DNA of 64,000 nucleotides. Source: Tindallia californiensis (GTDB taxonomy: Bacteria; Bacillota; Clostridia; Peptostreptococcales; Tindalliaceae). The stretch is from the NCBI RefSeq assembly GCF_900107405.1, contig NZ_FNPV01000005.1, forward strand, positions 248,001 through 312,000. Direction: 5' to 3'. Position 1 is the first letter of the stretch, and every line of letters begins with the position of its first letter. The notes beneath the pieces were generated by a model. That model had not been told where the DNA came from, did not search any database, and saw nothing but the letters and a program-made list of their open reading frames with translations. The translations under genes and the position numbers were made by a program. Shown here in pieces: positions 7,620 through 16,632 of this stretch.

Positions 7620-9716
7620 TCAATCATATTTTTCCTGTTCTTCTGCTTTTAGCTTCCTCTTATAACCACATTCTTTGTTTGAACAAACTAGTTGATCGCC
7701 TTTTTTAAGCCTTTTTATGGTCATATATTCCGAACAATTTGGACATCTTTCTTCAACCGGTTTACTCCATGAAACAAATCGACACTCCGGAAATTGGTTG
7801 CATCCATAAAAAAGTCTTCCTTTTTTCGATTTTCTTTCAACCACTTCTCCAGCATTACATTTCGGACAAGATAATCCTATTTTTTTTATAAATGGTTTCG
7901 TGTTCGTACATTCAGGATATTTAGAGCAAGCTAAAAACTTACCGTATCTTCCGTACTTAATAAGCATTTGCTCACCACAAGCATCACACAGTTCATCGCT
8001 TTCTTCAACAAAATCCACCTCTTCCACATGCTGGTCAGCGTGTTCAATCATTTCATGAAAAGGTGTGTAAAACTCCCGAATTATTTCTTTCCATTCTTCC
8101 TGACCGTCTTCTATAGAATCAAGCCTTTTTTCCAACTCTGCCGTAAAGTGTATATCAAGAATCTTACTAAAATAGTCTTCTAGTAGCGTTGTCACAAGAA
8201 CTCCTAGTTCTGTTGGCTTTAAGTTTTTTCCATCTTTAACAACATAACCTCTCGAAAGAATGGTGCTAATCGTCGGAGAATAGGTGCTCGGTCTTCCGAT
8301 TCCTAAATCTTCCATCGTTTTCACTAAAGAAGCTTCTGTATATCTAGCTGGCGGTTGAGTAAAGTGTTGTTTTGGATTGGAATTAATAACGTGAAAAGTT
8401 TGATCTTTCACTAATGCTGGAAGCACTTGGTCTTTTGAACGAGTAGCGTAAGAATAAGCTTTAAAAAAGCCTTCGAATTTCATAGCGGAGCCATTTGCCT
8501 TAAACAAATACCCATCACAATTTAACGTCGCATTGATAGTATCAAAAACAGCAGGAGCCATTCTACTAGCAACAAATCGTTCCCAAATAAGCTTGTATAA
8601 TTTATACTGATCATTGCTGAGATTGTTTTTTATCGATATAGGAGTCCGCATCACATCTGTTGGACGGATGGCTTCATGCGCATCTTGAATAGATACTTCT
8701 TTTTTCTTTCGAATAGTCGCCTTTTGATTATTCACATATTCTATCCCATACTCATCTTTAATAAAATCAATTGCATGTTGATTAGCTTCTTCCCCAATAC
8801 GTTTAGAATCTGTACGCAAGTAAGTGATCAGTCCTACTGTTCCTTCTTTCTCAAGGTCGATTCCTTCATATAATTGTTGTGCTATCGCCATTGTTTTGCG
8901 AGTTGCAAATCCTATACGATTAGATGCTTCCTGTTGCAAAGTACTGGTCGTAAACGGATCATATGGATTTCGCTTCTTTTCTCCTTTTGTAACATCTGAA
9001 ACTTTAAGATTTTTTCCATCTATATAGTCAATTATCTGTTGAACTCTTTCTTTCGACTTCAACTCTTTTTCACCTTTGTCATCTTTATAAAACTGAACCG
9101 TCATATTATTTTGCTTTATATCTTCTACTTCTAACTCGAGGCTCCAATATTCTTCAGGAATAAACTTTTTAATTTCTTCCTCACGATCTTTGATCATCTT
9201 AGTTGCTACTGACTGTACACGTCCAGCACTAAGGCCTTTTCGAAGTTTTTTCCATAGTAAAGGACTCAAATTGTACCCTACTAATCTATCTAACACTCTT
9301 CTGGCTTGCTGCGCATTTACTAAGTTCAAATCAATTCTTTGCGGGTTTTTCACCGCATTTTTTATTGCACTTTTTGTGATTTCATTAAAAACAATTCTAC
9401 ATGAGTTTTGGTCATCAATATTCAGTGCATTAGCCAAATGCCAAGAAATCGCTTCACCTTCACGATCAATATCTGTTGCTAGTAATACTTTCTTTGATTT
9501 CTTCGCTTCTTTTTTTATTTCATTTAAAATAGGTCCTTTACCACGTATCGTAATATATCTTGGTTCAAAATCATTATCAATATCTACTCCCATTTTACTT
9601 TTAGGAAGATCTATAATATGTCCAACAGAAGCTTTCACTGTATAATGGCTTCCTAAAAACTTTTTGATTGTTTTTGCTTTTGCAGGTGACTCTACAATCA
9701 CCAGAGTTTTAGCCAA
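7620..9716 (-). CDS. topA: DNA topoisomerase I
   Basis: A 698-residue type IA topoisomerase that relaxes negative supercoils. The Toprim metal site TDIDREGEA is at residues 81-89, and the catalytic tyrosine is Y299 in GLITYLRTDS. The last 120 residues hold three four-cysteine zinc ribbons (CDACG...CSKYPEC, CPKCN...CNQFPEC, CPNCS...CSNKECG). The start is a TTG with GAGGTG five to six bases upstream; no ATG fits. It follows dprA, as in many Firmicutes. Confidence 0.98.
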   Translation of the reverse strand: MAKTLVIVESPAKAKTIKKFLGSHYTVKASVGHIIDLPKSKMGVDIDNDFEPRYITIRGKGPILNEIKKEAKKSKKVLLATDIDREGEAISWHLANALNIDDQNSCRIVFNEITKSAIKNAVKNPQRIDLNLVNAQQARRVLDRLVGYNLSPLLWKKLRKGLSAGRVQSVATKMIKDREEEIKKFIPEEYWSLELEVEDIKQNNMTVQFYKDDKGEKELKSKERVQQIIDYIDGKNLKVSDVTKGEKKRNPYDPFTTSTLQQEASNRIGFATRKTMAIAQQLYEGIDLEKEGTVGLITYLRTDSKRIGEEANQHAIDFIKDEYGIEYVNNQKATIRKKKEVSIQDAHEAIRPTDVMRTPISIKNNLSNDQYKLYKLIWERFVASRMAPAVFDTINATLNCDGYLFKANGSAMKFEGFFKAYSYATRSKDQVLPALVKDQTFHVINSNPKQHFTQPPARYTEASLVKTMEDLGIGRPSTYSPTISTILSRGYVVKDGKNLKPTELGVLVTTLLEDYFSKILDIHFTAELEKRLDSIEDGQEEWKEIIREFYTPFHEMIEHADQHVEEVDFVEESDELCDACGEQMLIKYGRYGKFLACSKYPECTNTKPFIKKIGLSCPKCNAGEVVERKSKKGRLFYGCNQFPECRFVSWSKPVEERCPNCSEYMTIKRLKKGDQLVCSNKECGYKRKLKAEEQEKYD

Positions 9717-9767
9717 ACTAACACCTCATTTTCCCATAAATAAAATTTCAAGCTTGATTATATCAGC

Positions 9768-10868
9768 TTAACGAATAGATGTAAATATTCGCCCTCCAAC
9801 AGTAGTCACCATACCTTTTAATTCCAGCACAGTTATCATACTATTAATTTCCCAAACAGGTAAATCCATTAAATATACCAATTCATCTATAGACGTTTCT
9901 TTTTTAGCTATTAAATCAATTAACTGATTTTCTTTTTTGCTTAAATTAGAGAAATTGCTTGGTCTGGAGCCTGTATTCTTTTTCAAGAGTTGCTTCGATT
10001 CAAGTTCATCAATAATATCCTCAGGCTTTAAAACCATTTTAGCCCCATCTTGAATAAGTTGGTTAGTTCCAGAACTAAGAGCGTGAGTAATATGGCCTGG
10101 TAAAGCGTATACCTCTTTCCCTTGTTCCATAGCAAAATCAGCTGTAATAAGAGACCCGCTTTTTTCTCCAGCTTCTATTATAAAGACTCCATTTGAAATT
10201 CCACTTATAATTCTGTTACGAGCTGGGAAGTAATGTTTTTGAGGACTAAAACCTGGTGGATATTCAGAAATAATAGCTCCTGTACGTATAACACGTTCGT
10301 AAATTTTACTATTTGAAGCCGGATATATATAGTCTATTCCACAACCCAAGATACCTATTGTATACCCACCTCCCTCTAGTGCCCCCTCATGACTTAAAGC
10401 ATCGATTCCGTAAGCTAATCCACTTATTACTCCTATTCCATTTTCAACCAATCGTTGAGAAAACTCTCTAGCTGCCCATTTCCCATAAGAAGACGCTTTC
10501 CTAGCACCAACCATCGCTATCAGAGGAATATCTGAACGCAAGTTCCCCCTAACATATAATACAAAGGGAGGGTCGTAGATATTTTTCAATAATGCTGGAT
10601 AACCATCATCAAATATGGTGATAATTTGACATTGTGAACGCAAGTTAGCAATTCGTTTTCTATACTCTTCCGGATTTAATAAAACTTTCTTTATTTTAGC
10701 TCGTTTTTCTGCAGCTTTTGGAAAAAGATGGTCAATACACGTCGGTGACAGATTCCAGAATTCATCATAACTCCCTGCATATTGTTCAATTATTATAAAG
10801 TCTTTATAGTTAGAAATCCCTTCTAAACTCAAACTAATAATAGTCAATTTTTCTTTAGTAATTACCAA
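9768..10868 (-). CDS. dprA: DNA-processing protein DprA (Smf)
   Basis: A 366-residue protein that binds incoming single-stranded DNA during natural transformation and loads RecA. The Rossmann-like DprA core has the motif VGARKASSYG, then GLAYGIDALSHEGAL and LGCGIDYIYPASN. The last 60 residues look like the DprA winged-helix domain (KETSIDELVYLMDLPVWEIN). The start is TTG, with AAAGGAG eight bases upstream. It lies five bases after comM and shares that operon, a grouping that suggests a shared role in DNA uptake. Confidence 0.97.
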   Translation of the reverse strand: MVITKEKLTIISLSLEGISNYKDFIIIEQYAGSYDEFWNLSPTCIDHLFPKAAEKRAKIKKVLLNPEEYRKRIANLRSQCQIITIFDDGYPALLKNIYDPPFVLYVRGNLRSDIPLIAMVGARKASSYGKWAAREFSQRLVENGIGVISGLAYGIDALSHEGALEGGGYTIGILGCGIDYIYPASNSKIYERVIRTGAIISEYPPGFSPQKHYFPARNRIISGISNGVFIIEAGEKSGSLITADFAMEQGKEVYALPGHITHALSSGTNQLIQDGAKMVLKPEDIIDELESKQLLKKNTGSRPSNFSNLSKKENQLIDLIAKKETSIDELVYLMDLPVWEINSMITVLELKGMVTTVGGRIFTSIR

Positions 10869-10872
10869 CTCA

Positions 10873-12402
10873 TCAACTCCTTTGAAAAAGTGAAGTTGTT
10901 CTAAATTGCAAAGCTTCAGCTAAATGTTTCTCTTCTATTTTTTCAGATAGTTCCATATCTGCTATAGATCTGGACACCTTCATTAATCGGCTGTACGCAC
11001 GTGCACTAAGTTTTAGTCTGTCATATGCACAAGCCATTAATTTTTCTGCATTCGCTTCAAGAACACAGTATTTCTTAATTTGCGTTGTATTCAAATTAGC
11101 ATTTTTGATGCCTGAGTTTCCATAACGATCGAATTGAAAATCTCTGGCTTTAGCAATTCTTTTTCGAATAGATGACGATGATTCCATTCGTCTCGTCGAT
11201 GTCAAATCTTCATACTCCAGTCTTCTAGCTTCACAGAACAAATCCACTCTGTCTATCAACGGTCCTGATATGCGCTGCACATACCTTTGGATCTGATAAG
11301 GCGCACATGTACATGCTCTACCTTTTTCTTCAAAACCATAATAACCACAAGGACAAGGGTTCATTGCTCCAATCATCATAAAGTTAGCAGGAAAAGTAAA
11401 GGTTCCTGCTGATCTCGATATCGTTACAAAGCCTTCTTCCATAGGTTGTCTCAAAATTTCCAGTGATCTTTTATCAAACTCAGGAAGTTCATCCAAAAAC
11501 AAAACCCCGTGATGACTTAAAGAAATTTCTCCTGGCCTCGGAATCCTTCCTCCACCTGTTAATGCAGCCGCCGAAGAGGTGTGGTGAGGCGCTCTGAAGG
11601 GTCTGGATTCCAGAGCGTTCGTACTGTGTTTCAATAAGCCAGCTGTGCTATAAATCGAAGCTACCTCCATCGACTCCTCAAAGCTTAATGCAGGCAAAAT
11701 ACCTGGCAGACATCTTGTTAACATCGTTTTTCCAGACCCCGGTGGTCCTACTATTAAAAGATTATGACTGCCTACCGCTACTATTTCCATTGCGCGTTTT
11801 AAGTTTTCTTGACCACTCACCTCATCGAAGTCCTCAGTAATTAAAGTTTGATTTTCATCATTTAATACACCATCACTAGTTACTAAGTCAATGTCACTAT
11901 TCAATCTCTCAACCAAATCATTTAGATTCGTCGCAAAGTAAAACTGTAAACCTTCCACAAGCATGGCTTCCTTGTAATTATCCATTGGAAGAATCATTTT
12001 TTTATATCCCTGAGACTTCAACTCTAATATCATAGGAAGCACACCGTTAACACTCATAATCGACCCATCCAGTGACAATTCGCCTATAACAACCATATCA
12101 TCAAGTAATTTATCTTTCACCTGCTTCGTAGACAATAGAGTTGCTATAGCAATCGGTAGATCAAAATGCGTCCCTTCTTTACGACTATCTGCCGGAGAAA
12201 GATTCACAGTGACTCTTTGCATCGGAAACTCCATACTGCTATTATCTATAGCCGCACGAACCCTATCTCTAGATTCTTTTACAGCCATATCAGGTAAACC
12301 AACAATGTTAACAGCCGGAAGGCCATTGACAACATCCACTTCCACTTCCACCTTATTTGCCTGCATTCCTACAATACTAGCTGTCACAACTTTCGAAAGC
12401 AT
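10873..12402 (-). CDS. comM: ComM/YifB family Mg-chelatase-like AAA ATPase
   Basis: A 509-residue protein with an N-terminal Lon-protease-like fold (VGLPDMAVKESRDRVRAA, then NLSPADSRKEGTHFDLPIA), a central AAA ATPase with Walker A GPPGSGKTML and a Mg-chelatase domain (FRAPHHTSSAAALTGGG; PCPCGYYG). In Gram-negatives ComM promotes branch migration in transformation; the Firmicute role is less clear. An in-frame start at 12459 would overlap yraN; the ATG at 12402 (MLSKVVTASIVGM) with AGGAAAGGA upstream leaves a normal gap and was chosen. Downstream partner is dprA. Confidence 0.93.
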   Translation of the reverse strand: MLSKVVTASIVGMQANKVEVEVDVVNGLPAVNIVGLPDMAVKESRDRVRAAIDNSSMEFPMQRVTVNLSPADSRKEGTHFDLPIAIATLLSTKQVKDKLLDDMVVIGELSLDGSIMSVNGVLPMILELKSQGYKKMILPMDNYKEAMLVEGLQFYFATNLNDLVERLNSDIDLVTSDGVLNDENQTLITEDFDEVSGQENLKRAMEIVAVGSHNLLIVGPPGSGKTMLTRCLPGILPALSFEESMEVASIYSTAGLLKHSTNALESRPFRAPHHTSSAAALTGGGRIPRPGEISLSHHGVLFLDELPEFDKRSLEILRQPMEEGFVTISRSAGTFTFPANFMMIGAMNPCPCGYYGFEEKGRACTCAPYQIQRYVQRISGPLIDRVDLFCEARRLEYEDLTSTRRMESSSSIRKRIAKARDFQFDRYGNSGIKNANLNTTQIKKYCVLEANAEKLMACAYDRLKLSARAYSRLMKVSRSIADMELSEKIEEKHLAEALQFRTTSLFQRS

Positions 12403-12425
12403 AGAAATCAATCCTTTCCTAGTTG

Positions 12426-12788
12426 TTAAAAAGCATTGATGATGTGGTTCACTTTCCAAAATTCATCGCCTAAAGTTTCATCTAAAAAAATTTCAACGAC
12501 ATCAAACCGAACTTTCCTTTTTTCAAGTTTGTATTTTTTTATGTACAAAAGTGCCACTTTGCGTATTTTCGACTGCTTATAGGATGTTATTGCCTCCCTT
12601 GGCAATCCATATTTTCCTGTTCTTCTGCTTTTTACCTCAACAAAAACAATGCTATCCTTATCAGCGATAACAATATCTATTTCCCCTAATTTTGTTCTAA
12701 AGTTTTCATTTAATATAGAGTAGCCTTTTTCTAGCAAATAACTCTTTGCTTTTGCTTCTCCTTGTTTCCCAATGGACTGTCTCGTCAA
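12426..12788 (-). CDS. YraN/UPF0102 family endonuclease-like protein
   Basis: A 120-residue protein with the restriction-endonuclease-like fold: GEIDIVIADKDSIVFVEVKSR is the D-(E/V)xK metal site of the UPF0102 family. Function is unsettled; the fold and its place between rnhB and comM suggest DNA processing. The start is TTG and its ribosome binding site is oddly close (AGAAGGA almost abuts the codon), which suggests coupling to rnhB, whose stop lies ten bases upstream. Confidence 0.9.
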   Translation of the reverse strand: MTRQSIGKQGEAKAKSYLLEKGYSILNENFRTKLGEIDIVIADKDSIVFVEVKSRRTGKYGLPREAITSYKQSKIRKVALLYIKKYKLEKRKVRFDVVEIFLDETLGDEFWKVNHIINAF

Positions 12789-12798
12789 TCCTTCTCAC

Positions 12799-13413
12799 TC
12801 ATTTCAAAATCTTTTTCAAAAAACTAAATCGATGATTGTCTGTTGGACCATACTTTAGAATAGCTTCACGATGCTCTTTAGTCCCATATCCTTTATTTTT
12901 ATCTAAAGCATATCTACCATCTTTCAAACTCCACTCTTTACACAAAGTATCTCGATGCACTTTTGCTACGATTGATGCAGCTGCAATCCCGTGGACAAGA
13001 TCCTCTCCGCGCACAAAACTTTCTTGCGGATATGCTGTATGCAGAGTTTCTGCATCAATAAGTAAATAATCTGGAGTTATTTTTTGCCCGCGGGAATTTT
13101 CTAAGTTTTCAACAGCTAATATCATCGCCCTTTTTGTAGCTTGTTTTATATTAATATCATCGATTACTCGTGAAGAAATCCTCCCAATCCCTATAGCTAT
13201 TGCTTTTTTATATATAATATCATAGAAAAATCTACGTTTGTTTTCTGATATTTTCTTCGAATCTTTTACTCCTTCAATGTAAGTATATGGAGGCAAGATA
13301 ACAGCAGCTGCAACCACATCACCATACAAACATCCACGGCCAACTTCATCAATACACGCTATATTTTTATAGTTTTTTTCCCACAATTTATTTTCAATCG
13401 AATAAGATTCCAT
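12799..13413 (-). CDS. rnhB: ribonuclease HII
   Basis: A 204-residue RNase HII that cuts the RNA strand of RNA-DNA hybrids and single ribonucleotides embedded in DNA. Active-site acidic residues are visible in CIDEVGRGCLYGDV (D, E and GRG motif) and in LLIDAETL. The usual HII block GIAAASIVAKVHRD follows. ATG with GGGAGAG upstream; nine bases after rbgA. Confidence 0.97.
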   Translation of the reverse strand: MESYSIENKLWEKNYKNIACIDEVGRGCLYGDVVAAAVILPPYTYIEGVKDSKKISENKRRFFYDIIYKKAIAIGIGRISSRVIDDINIKQATKRAMILAVENLENSRGQKITPDYLLIDAETLHTAYPQESFVRGEDLVHGIAAASIVAKVHRDTLCKEWSLKDGRYALDKNKGYGTKEHREAILKYGPTDNHRFSFLKKILK

Positions 13414-13422
13414 CGTCTCTCC

Positions 13423-14268
13423 CTATTCACTCGGTTTTTCCAGTGTCATTCGACCTAGTTTACCACCTCTAAACTCATCTAGCAAAATGTTCGAAACTCT
13501 AAGAAAATCTATTTCAAAGCCCCTTAGAACACATCCTCTATTTAAGGCAATTTCTTTCATCACATCAATGGGTTCTTTGCTTGCGAAATTTCCATATCTT
13601 TTTTGTATAGATTGAGGATATAATAAGAGTAGATCTTCTAAAAGTTTTAATCCTAATTCTTCTATATCAAGAATTTCATCTTTAATTGCCCCCGTCTGGG
13701 CAAGACGAATTCCAACTAACTCATCTTCAAATTTAGGCCAAAGTATACCCGGCGTATCTAGCAGTTCTATTGTCGAGTGGATTTTAATCCATTGCTTACC
13801 TTTTGTTATCCCCGGTTTATCGCCTGTCTGAGCTCTTTTTTTTCCAGCAAGCAAATTGATAAGTGTTGATTTCCCAACATTAGGAACCCCTACAATCATC
13901 ACTCTTACTGGCCTTGGATTTCGCCCTCTTTTTTTTAACTGCTCTGCTTTTTCCTGATATAGATGTTGAAGTTGCAACATTACTTTAGAAGCTGTTTTTT
14001 TATCTATAGAATTAACAGCTATAGCTGTTTTGTTTTGTTTTCGAAAACTATTCAGCCATTCAACTGTAATAGATTCATCTGCTAAATCAGATTTATTTAG
14101 AATGATTAAACTTTTTTTATTGCTGATAATTTTTAGAATCTGTGGGTTCTGACTACTGCAAGGTATTCTAGCATCTAAAATCTCTATTACTATATCCACG
14201 AGTCCCAATTGATCTTGTAATAACTCTTTTGTTTTTTTCATATGTCCTGGGTACCAATTTATTTTCAT
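13423..14268 (-). CDS. rbgA: ribosome biogenesis GTPase RbgA (YlqF)
   Basis: A 281-residue circularly permuted GTPase needed for late 50S subunit assembly. Motifs run in permuted order: G4 LNKSDLAD near residue 60, G5 region AVNSID, G1 GVPNVGKST near 125, G3 DTPG near 175. The N-terminus has the typical INWYPGHMKKTKELL. Of three in-frame ATGs (14283, 14274, 14268) only the last has a binding site (GGAAGTG) at proper spacing. Downstream of rplS, beyond a hairpin. Confidence 0.96.
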   Translation of the reverse strand: MKINWYPGHMKKTKELLQDQLGLVDIVIEILDARIPCSSQNPQILKIISNKKSLIILNKSDLADESITVEWLNSFRKQNKTAIAVNSIDKKTASKVMLQLQHLYQEKAEQLKKRGRNPRPVRVMIVGVPNVGKSTLINLLAGKKRAQTGDKPGITKGKQWIKIHSTIELLDTPGILWPKFEDELVGIRLAQTGAIKDEILDIEELGLKLLEDLLLLYPQSIQKRYGNFASKEPIDVMKEIALNRGCVLRGFEIDFLRVSNILLDEFRGGKLGRMTLEKPSE

Positions 14269-14307
14269 TATCATCACTTCCATAAAAAAATATCTTACAC
14301 AGTTAGA

Positions 14308-14330
14308 AAGGGACTGAATGCCAGTCCCTT
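14308..14330 (-). terminator. hairpin between rplS and rbgA
   Basis: A nine-base inverted repeat (AAGGGACTG / CAGTCCCTT) with a five-base loop lies directly after the rplS stop on the minus strand. The following T run is short, so it may be a partial terminator or a processing/stability hairpin. Confidence 0.5.
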
Positions 14331-14334
14331 AAAG

Positions 14335-14679
14335 CTATTTCTTATCTTTGATTTTAAATGCAGCTTTACCAATCCGTTGACGAATATAGTGCAGCTTAGC
14401 TCTTCTTACTTTACCACGTTTAATAACTTGAATCTTTTCTATTTTGGGCGAATGTACAGGGAATGCTCTTTCAACACCAACTCCTGACGCAATGCGCCTT
14501 ACAGTAAAAGTTTCTCTTATTCCTCCACCTTGCCTTTTAATTACTATACCTTCAAACACCTGGATTCTTTCTCTTGTACCTTCTTTTACTTTTACATGAA
14601 CTTTAACAGTATCTCCGGTATTAAAAGATTCAACGTTGTTTTTTAACTGATCAGCTTCTAAGCTTCTAATTAGTTCCAT
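14335..14679 (-). CDS. rplS: 50S ribosomal protein L19
   Basis: A 114-residue protein with the standard L19 sequence ([34 protein letters not shown]). L19 lies at the 30S-50S interface. The frame stays open upstream to 14796, but the family start [11 protein letters not shown] at 14679 has GGAGGA at ideal spacing, so the longer version is rejected. This leaves about 100 non-coding bases between trmD and rplS, containing a small hairpin (TTGCA/TGCAA). Confidence 0.97.
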   Translation of the reverse strand: MELIRSLEADQLKNNVESFNTGDTVKVHVKVKEGTRERIQVFEGIVIKRQGGGIRETFTVRRIASGVGVERAFPVHSPKIEKIQVIKRGKVRRAKLHYIRQRIGKAAFKIKDKK

Positions 14680-14776
14680 TTTTTCTTCCTCCTTCCATTT
14701 TAAGACGTTCATTTGCAGATTTGCAAGAAAAGCGCCTGTATTAATTTCACCGTTGTTATGTCCTGTATCGCGAATA

Positions 14777-15535
14777 TTAGCAATCAGTTTCTTCATTAGG
14801 GTTTTCTCTAAGCTTTTTAATAAACTGTTTTTCTTCTTCCGTCATGTTTATTCCATTCAATAGATCCGGTCTTTTCAACCACGTTTCTTTCAGCGATTGA
14901 AAGTGACGCCATTTGTTAATCTTCGAATGATCTCCTGATAACAATACATTAGGCACTTTTTGACCTAGATATTCTCGCGGGCGAGTATATTGAGGATATT
15001 CTAACATACCATTAAAAAAAGATTCTTCTTCATACCTTTTTTTAGAATCTAGTACATCCGGCAGTAAACGAACAACGCTGTCTACTATTACAGCTGCAGG
15101 TAATTCTCCACCAGTAAGCACATAGTCACCAATCGAAATTTCATCGGTAGTTACTGTATCTATAGCTCTTTGGTCAACGCCTTCATAATGTCCACAAAGA
15201 ATAATGATATGCTTTTCTTCTGACAATTCCTTGGCAATGCACTGGTTCAAGGTTTTACCTTTAGGAGTGCAGTATATTGTCCTGATCTCCTTATCAGTAT
15301 TACACTTTTTCACAGCAGCTTGATGAGCGCTTACTATTGGCTGTGGTGTCATAATCATTCCACCACCTCCACCAAACGGATAATCATCAACACTGTTATG
15401 TTTATCCAAAGAAAAATCTCTTATGTTCATCGTTTCAATTTTAACGGCGTTTTTTGATTGAGCTCTCCCTATCATACTGCCCTTAAAGTAAGGTTCTAAA
15501 ACTTCCGGAAAGAGTGTTAATACTTTTATGATCAT
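14777..15535 (-). CDS. trmD: tRNA (guanine-N1)-methyltransferase TrmD
   Basis: A 252-residue SPOUT methyltransferase that makes m1G37 in tRNAs and so prevents frameshifting. It shows [17 protein letters not shown] near the N-terminus, the knot motif [12 protein letters not shown] and the SAM loop [14 protein letters not shown]. It overlaps the end of rimM by four bases (ATGA type), consistent with coupled translation in the rpsP-rimM-trmD-rplS group. Confidence 0.98.
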   Translation of the reverse strand: MIIKVLTLFPEVLEPYFKGSMIGRAQSKNAVKIETMNIRDFSLDKHNSVDDYPFGGGGGMIMTPQPIVSAHQAAVKKCNTDKEIRTIYCTPKGKTLNQCIAKELSEEKHIIILCGHYEGVDQRAIDTVTTDEISIGDYVLTGGELPAAVIVDSVVRLLPDVLDSKKRYEEESFFNGMLEYPQYTRPREYLGQKVPNVLLSGDHSKINKWRHFQSLKETWLKRPDLLNGINMTEEEKQFIKKLRENPNEETDC

Positions 15536-16032
15536 GTAATCAGTCCTTCAATTGGCTCAATGATCATAAAACCCTCTTCTACAGATATCTTTTTCACAAA
15601 AGCCTTTACATTCGGAATCAGATATTCTTTATTTTCTTGTGATTTTACAACTAGAATATCTTGAGCACCTGAGGAGTTTATTTTTTCAACATGACCTACT
15701 AGGCAATGATTGACATCAAACACTTTCATACCAATTAAGTCAGCAATGTAAAACTGGTCTTCTTCAAGTTTATGTCTTTGTGATTTATCTGTGTACAGGT
15801 AAGAACCTTTTAGTTCCAAGGCTTTATTCATCGTTTCTATGTCTGAGAGGTATAGCAAAAGATCTTTAGATCTGATTTTCACATTTTCAATATCATATCG
15901 CATGTGAGTCTCACCAACATAAAGCCATTCAAGTTCAAGGAACCGTTCTAACTCATCTGCTAAGCATTTCACCTTCATGCCTCCATTAATACCATGAGCG
16001 TTGGTTACAACTCCTACTTTAAGGAATTCCAT
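15532..16032 (-). CDS. rimM: 16S rRNA processing protein RimM
   Basis: A 166-residue 30S maturation factor that binds S19. An N-terminal RimM domain (VGVVTNAHGINGGMKVKC) is followed by a PRC-barrel (QFYIADLIGMKVFD; EYLIPNVKAFVKKI). The ATG at 16032 is seven bases from GGAGGT; an in-frame GTG at 16047 lies inside that binding site and was rejected. Overlaps trmD by four bases. Confidence 0.96.
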   Translation of the reverse strand: MEFLKVGVVTNAHGINGGMKVKCLADELERFLELEWLYVGETHMRYDIENVKIRSKDLLLYLSDIETMNKALELKGSYLYTDKSQRHKLEEDQFYIADLIGMKVFDVNHCLVGHVEKINSSGAQDILVVKSQENKEYLIPNVKAFVKKISVEEGFMIIEPIEGLIT

Positions 16033-16067
16033 TAAGTTTACCTCCACAAATATTCATTGCTGGCAGA

Positions 16068-16295
16068 TCACATTATTTCTACAATTACTTTTCTGTTTTC
16101 ACCAGTTGAAGCAGCCTTCACTACTGTACGTATTGCTTTTGCAATACGTCCTTGTTTTCCTATTACTTTGCCCATATCATCCGGCGCTACACGCAACTCA
16201 ACGATAATAGACTGGTTATTTTCAGTCTCCTTAACTCGAACCTGTTCAGGATGGTCTACAAGTGATTTTGCGATCAACTCAACTAACTGGCCCAT
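16068..16295 (-). CDS. khpA: KH-domain RNA-binding protein KhpA (YlqC)
   Basis: A 75-residue single KH domain with the GxxG loop in GKVIGKQGRIAKAIRTVV. KhpA binds RNA, usually with KhpB, and affects cell elongation and division in Firmicutes. The ATG at 16295 (MGQLVELIAKSL) is eight bases from GGAGG; an upstream in-frame start at 16319 overlaps the rpsP end region and lacks a binding site. Sits between rpsP and rimM as in Bacillus. Confidence 0.94.
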   Translation of the reverse strand: MGQLVELIAKSLVDHPEQVRVKETENNQSIIVELRVAPDDMGKVIGKQGRIAKAIRTVVKAASTGENRKVIVEIM

Positions 16296-16321
16296 GGCTC
16301 CATCCTCCTTAGTACTCAAAA

Positions 16322-16567
16322 CTATTCAAGAATCCCATTTTTCTTAAACAGAACTCGTACAGTTTCTGTTGGTTTTGCACCATTTTTCATCCATTTTTGA
16401 GCTTTTTCTTGATCAATTTTAATTTGCTTTGGTTCGGAAACCGGATTGTAGTAACCAATTTCTTCTATAAACCTTCCATCACGAGGCGCGCGACTATCCG
16501 CAACTACGATTCGGTAGAATGGTTTTTTGTTTGCACCCATGCGTTTCATTCTAATCTTTACGGCCAT
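16322..16567 (-). CDS. rpsP: 30S ribosomal protein S16
   Basis: An 81-residue S16 with the typical start [11 protein letters not shown] and the block [21 protein letters not shown] structural protein of the 30S body. First gene of rpsP-khpA-rimM-trmD-rplS; it starts 65 bases after ffh. Confidence 0.98.
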   Translation of the reverse strand: MAVKIRMKRMGANKKPFYRIVVADSRAPRDGRFIEEIGYYNPVSEPKQIKIDQEKAQKWMKNGAKPTETVRVLFKKNGILE

Positions 16568-16632
16568 TGATTTTCACCTCCCCCTAAAAGTAAATGTCCA
16601 ACAAATATTTATTCTTTATTTTTATATAGCCA

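Noticed and set aside
14680-14796. N-terminal extension of rplS to 14796
   Set aside because: L19 starts at MELIRSL with a strong ribosome binding site at 14679; the extension overlaps trmD.
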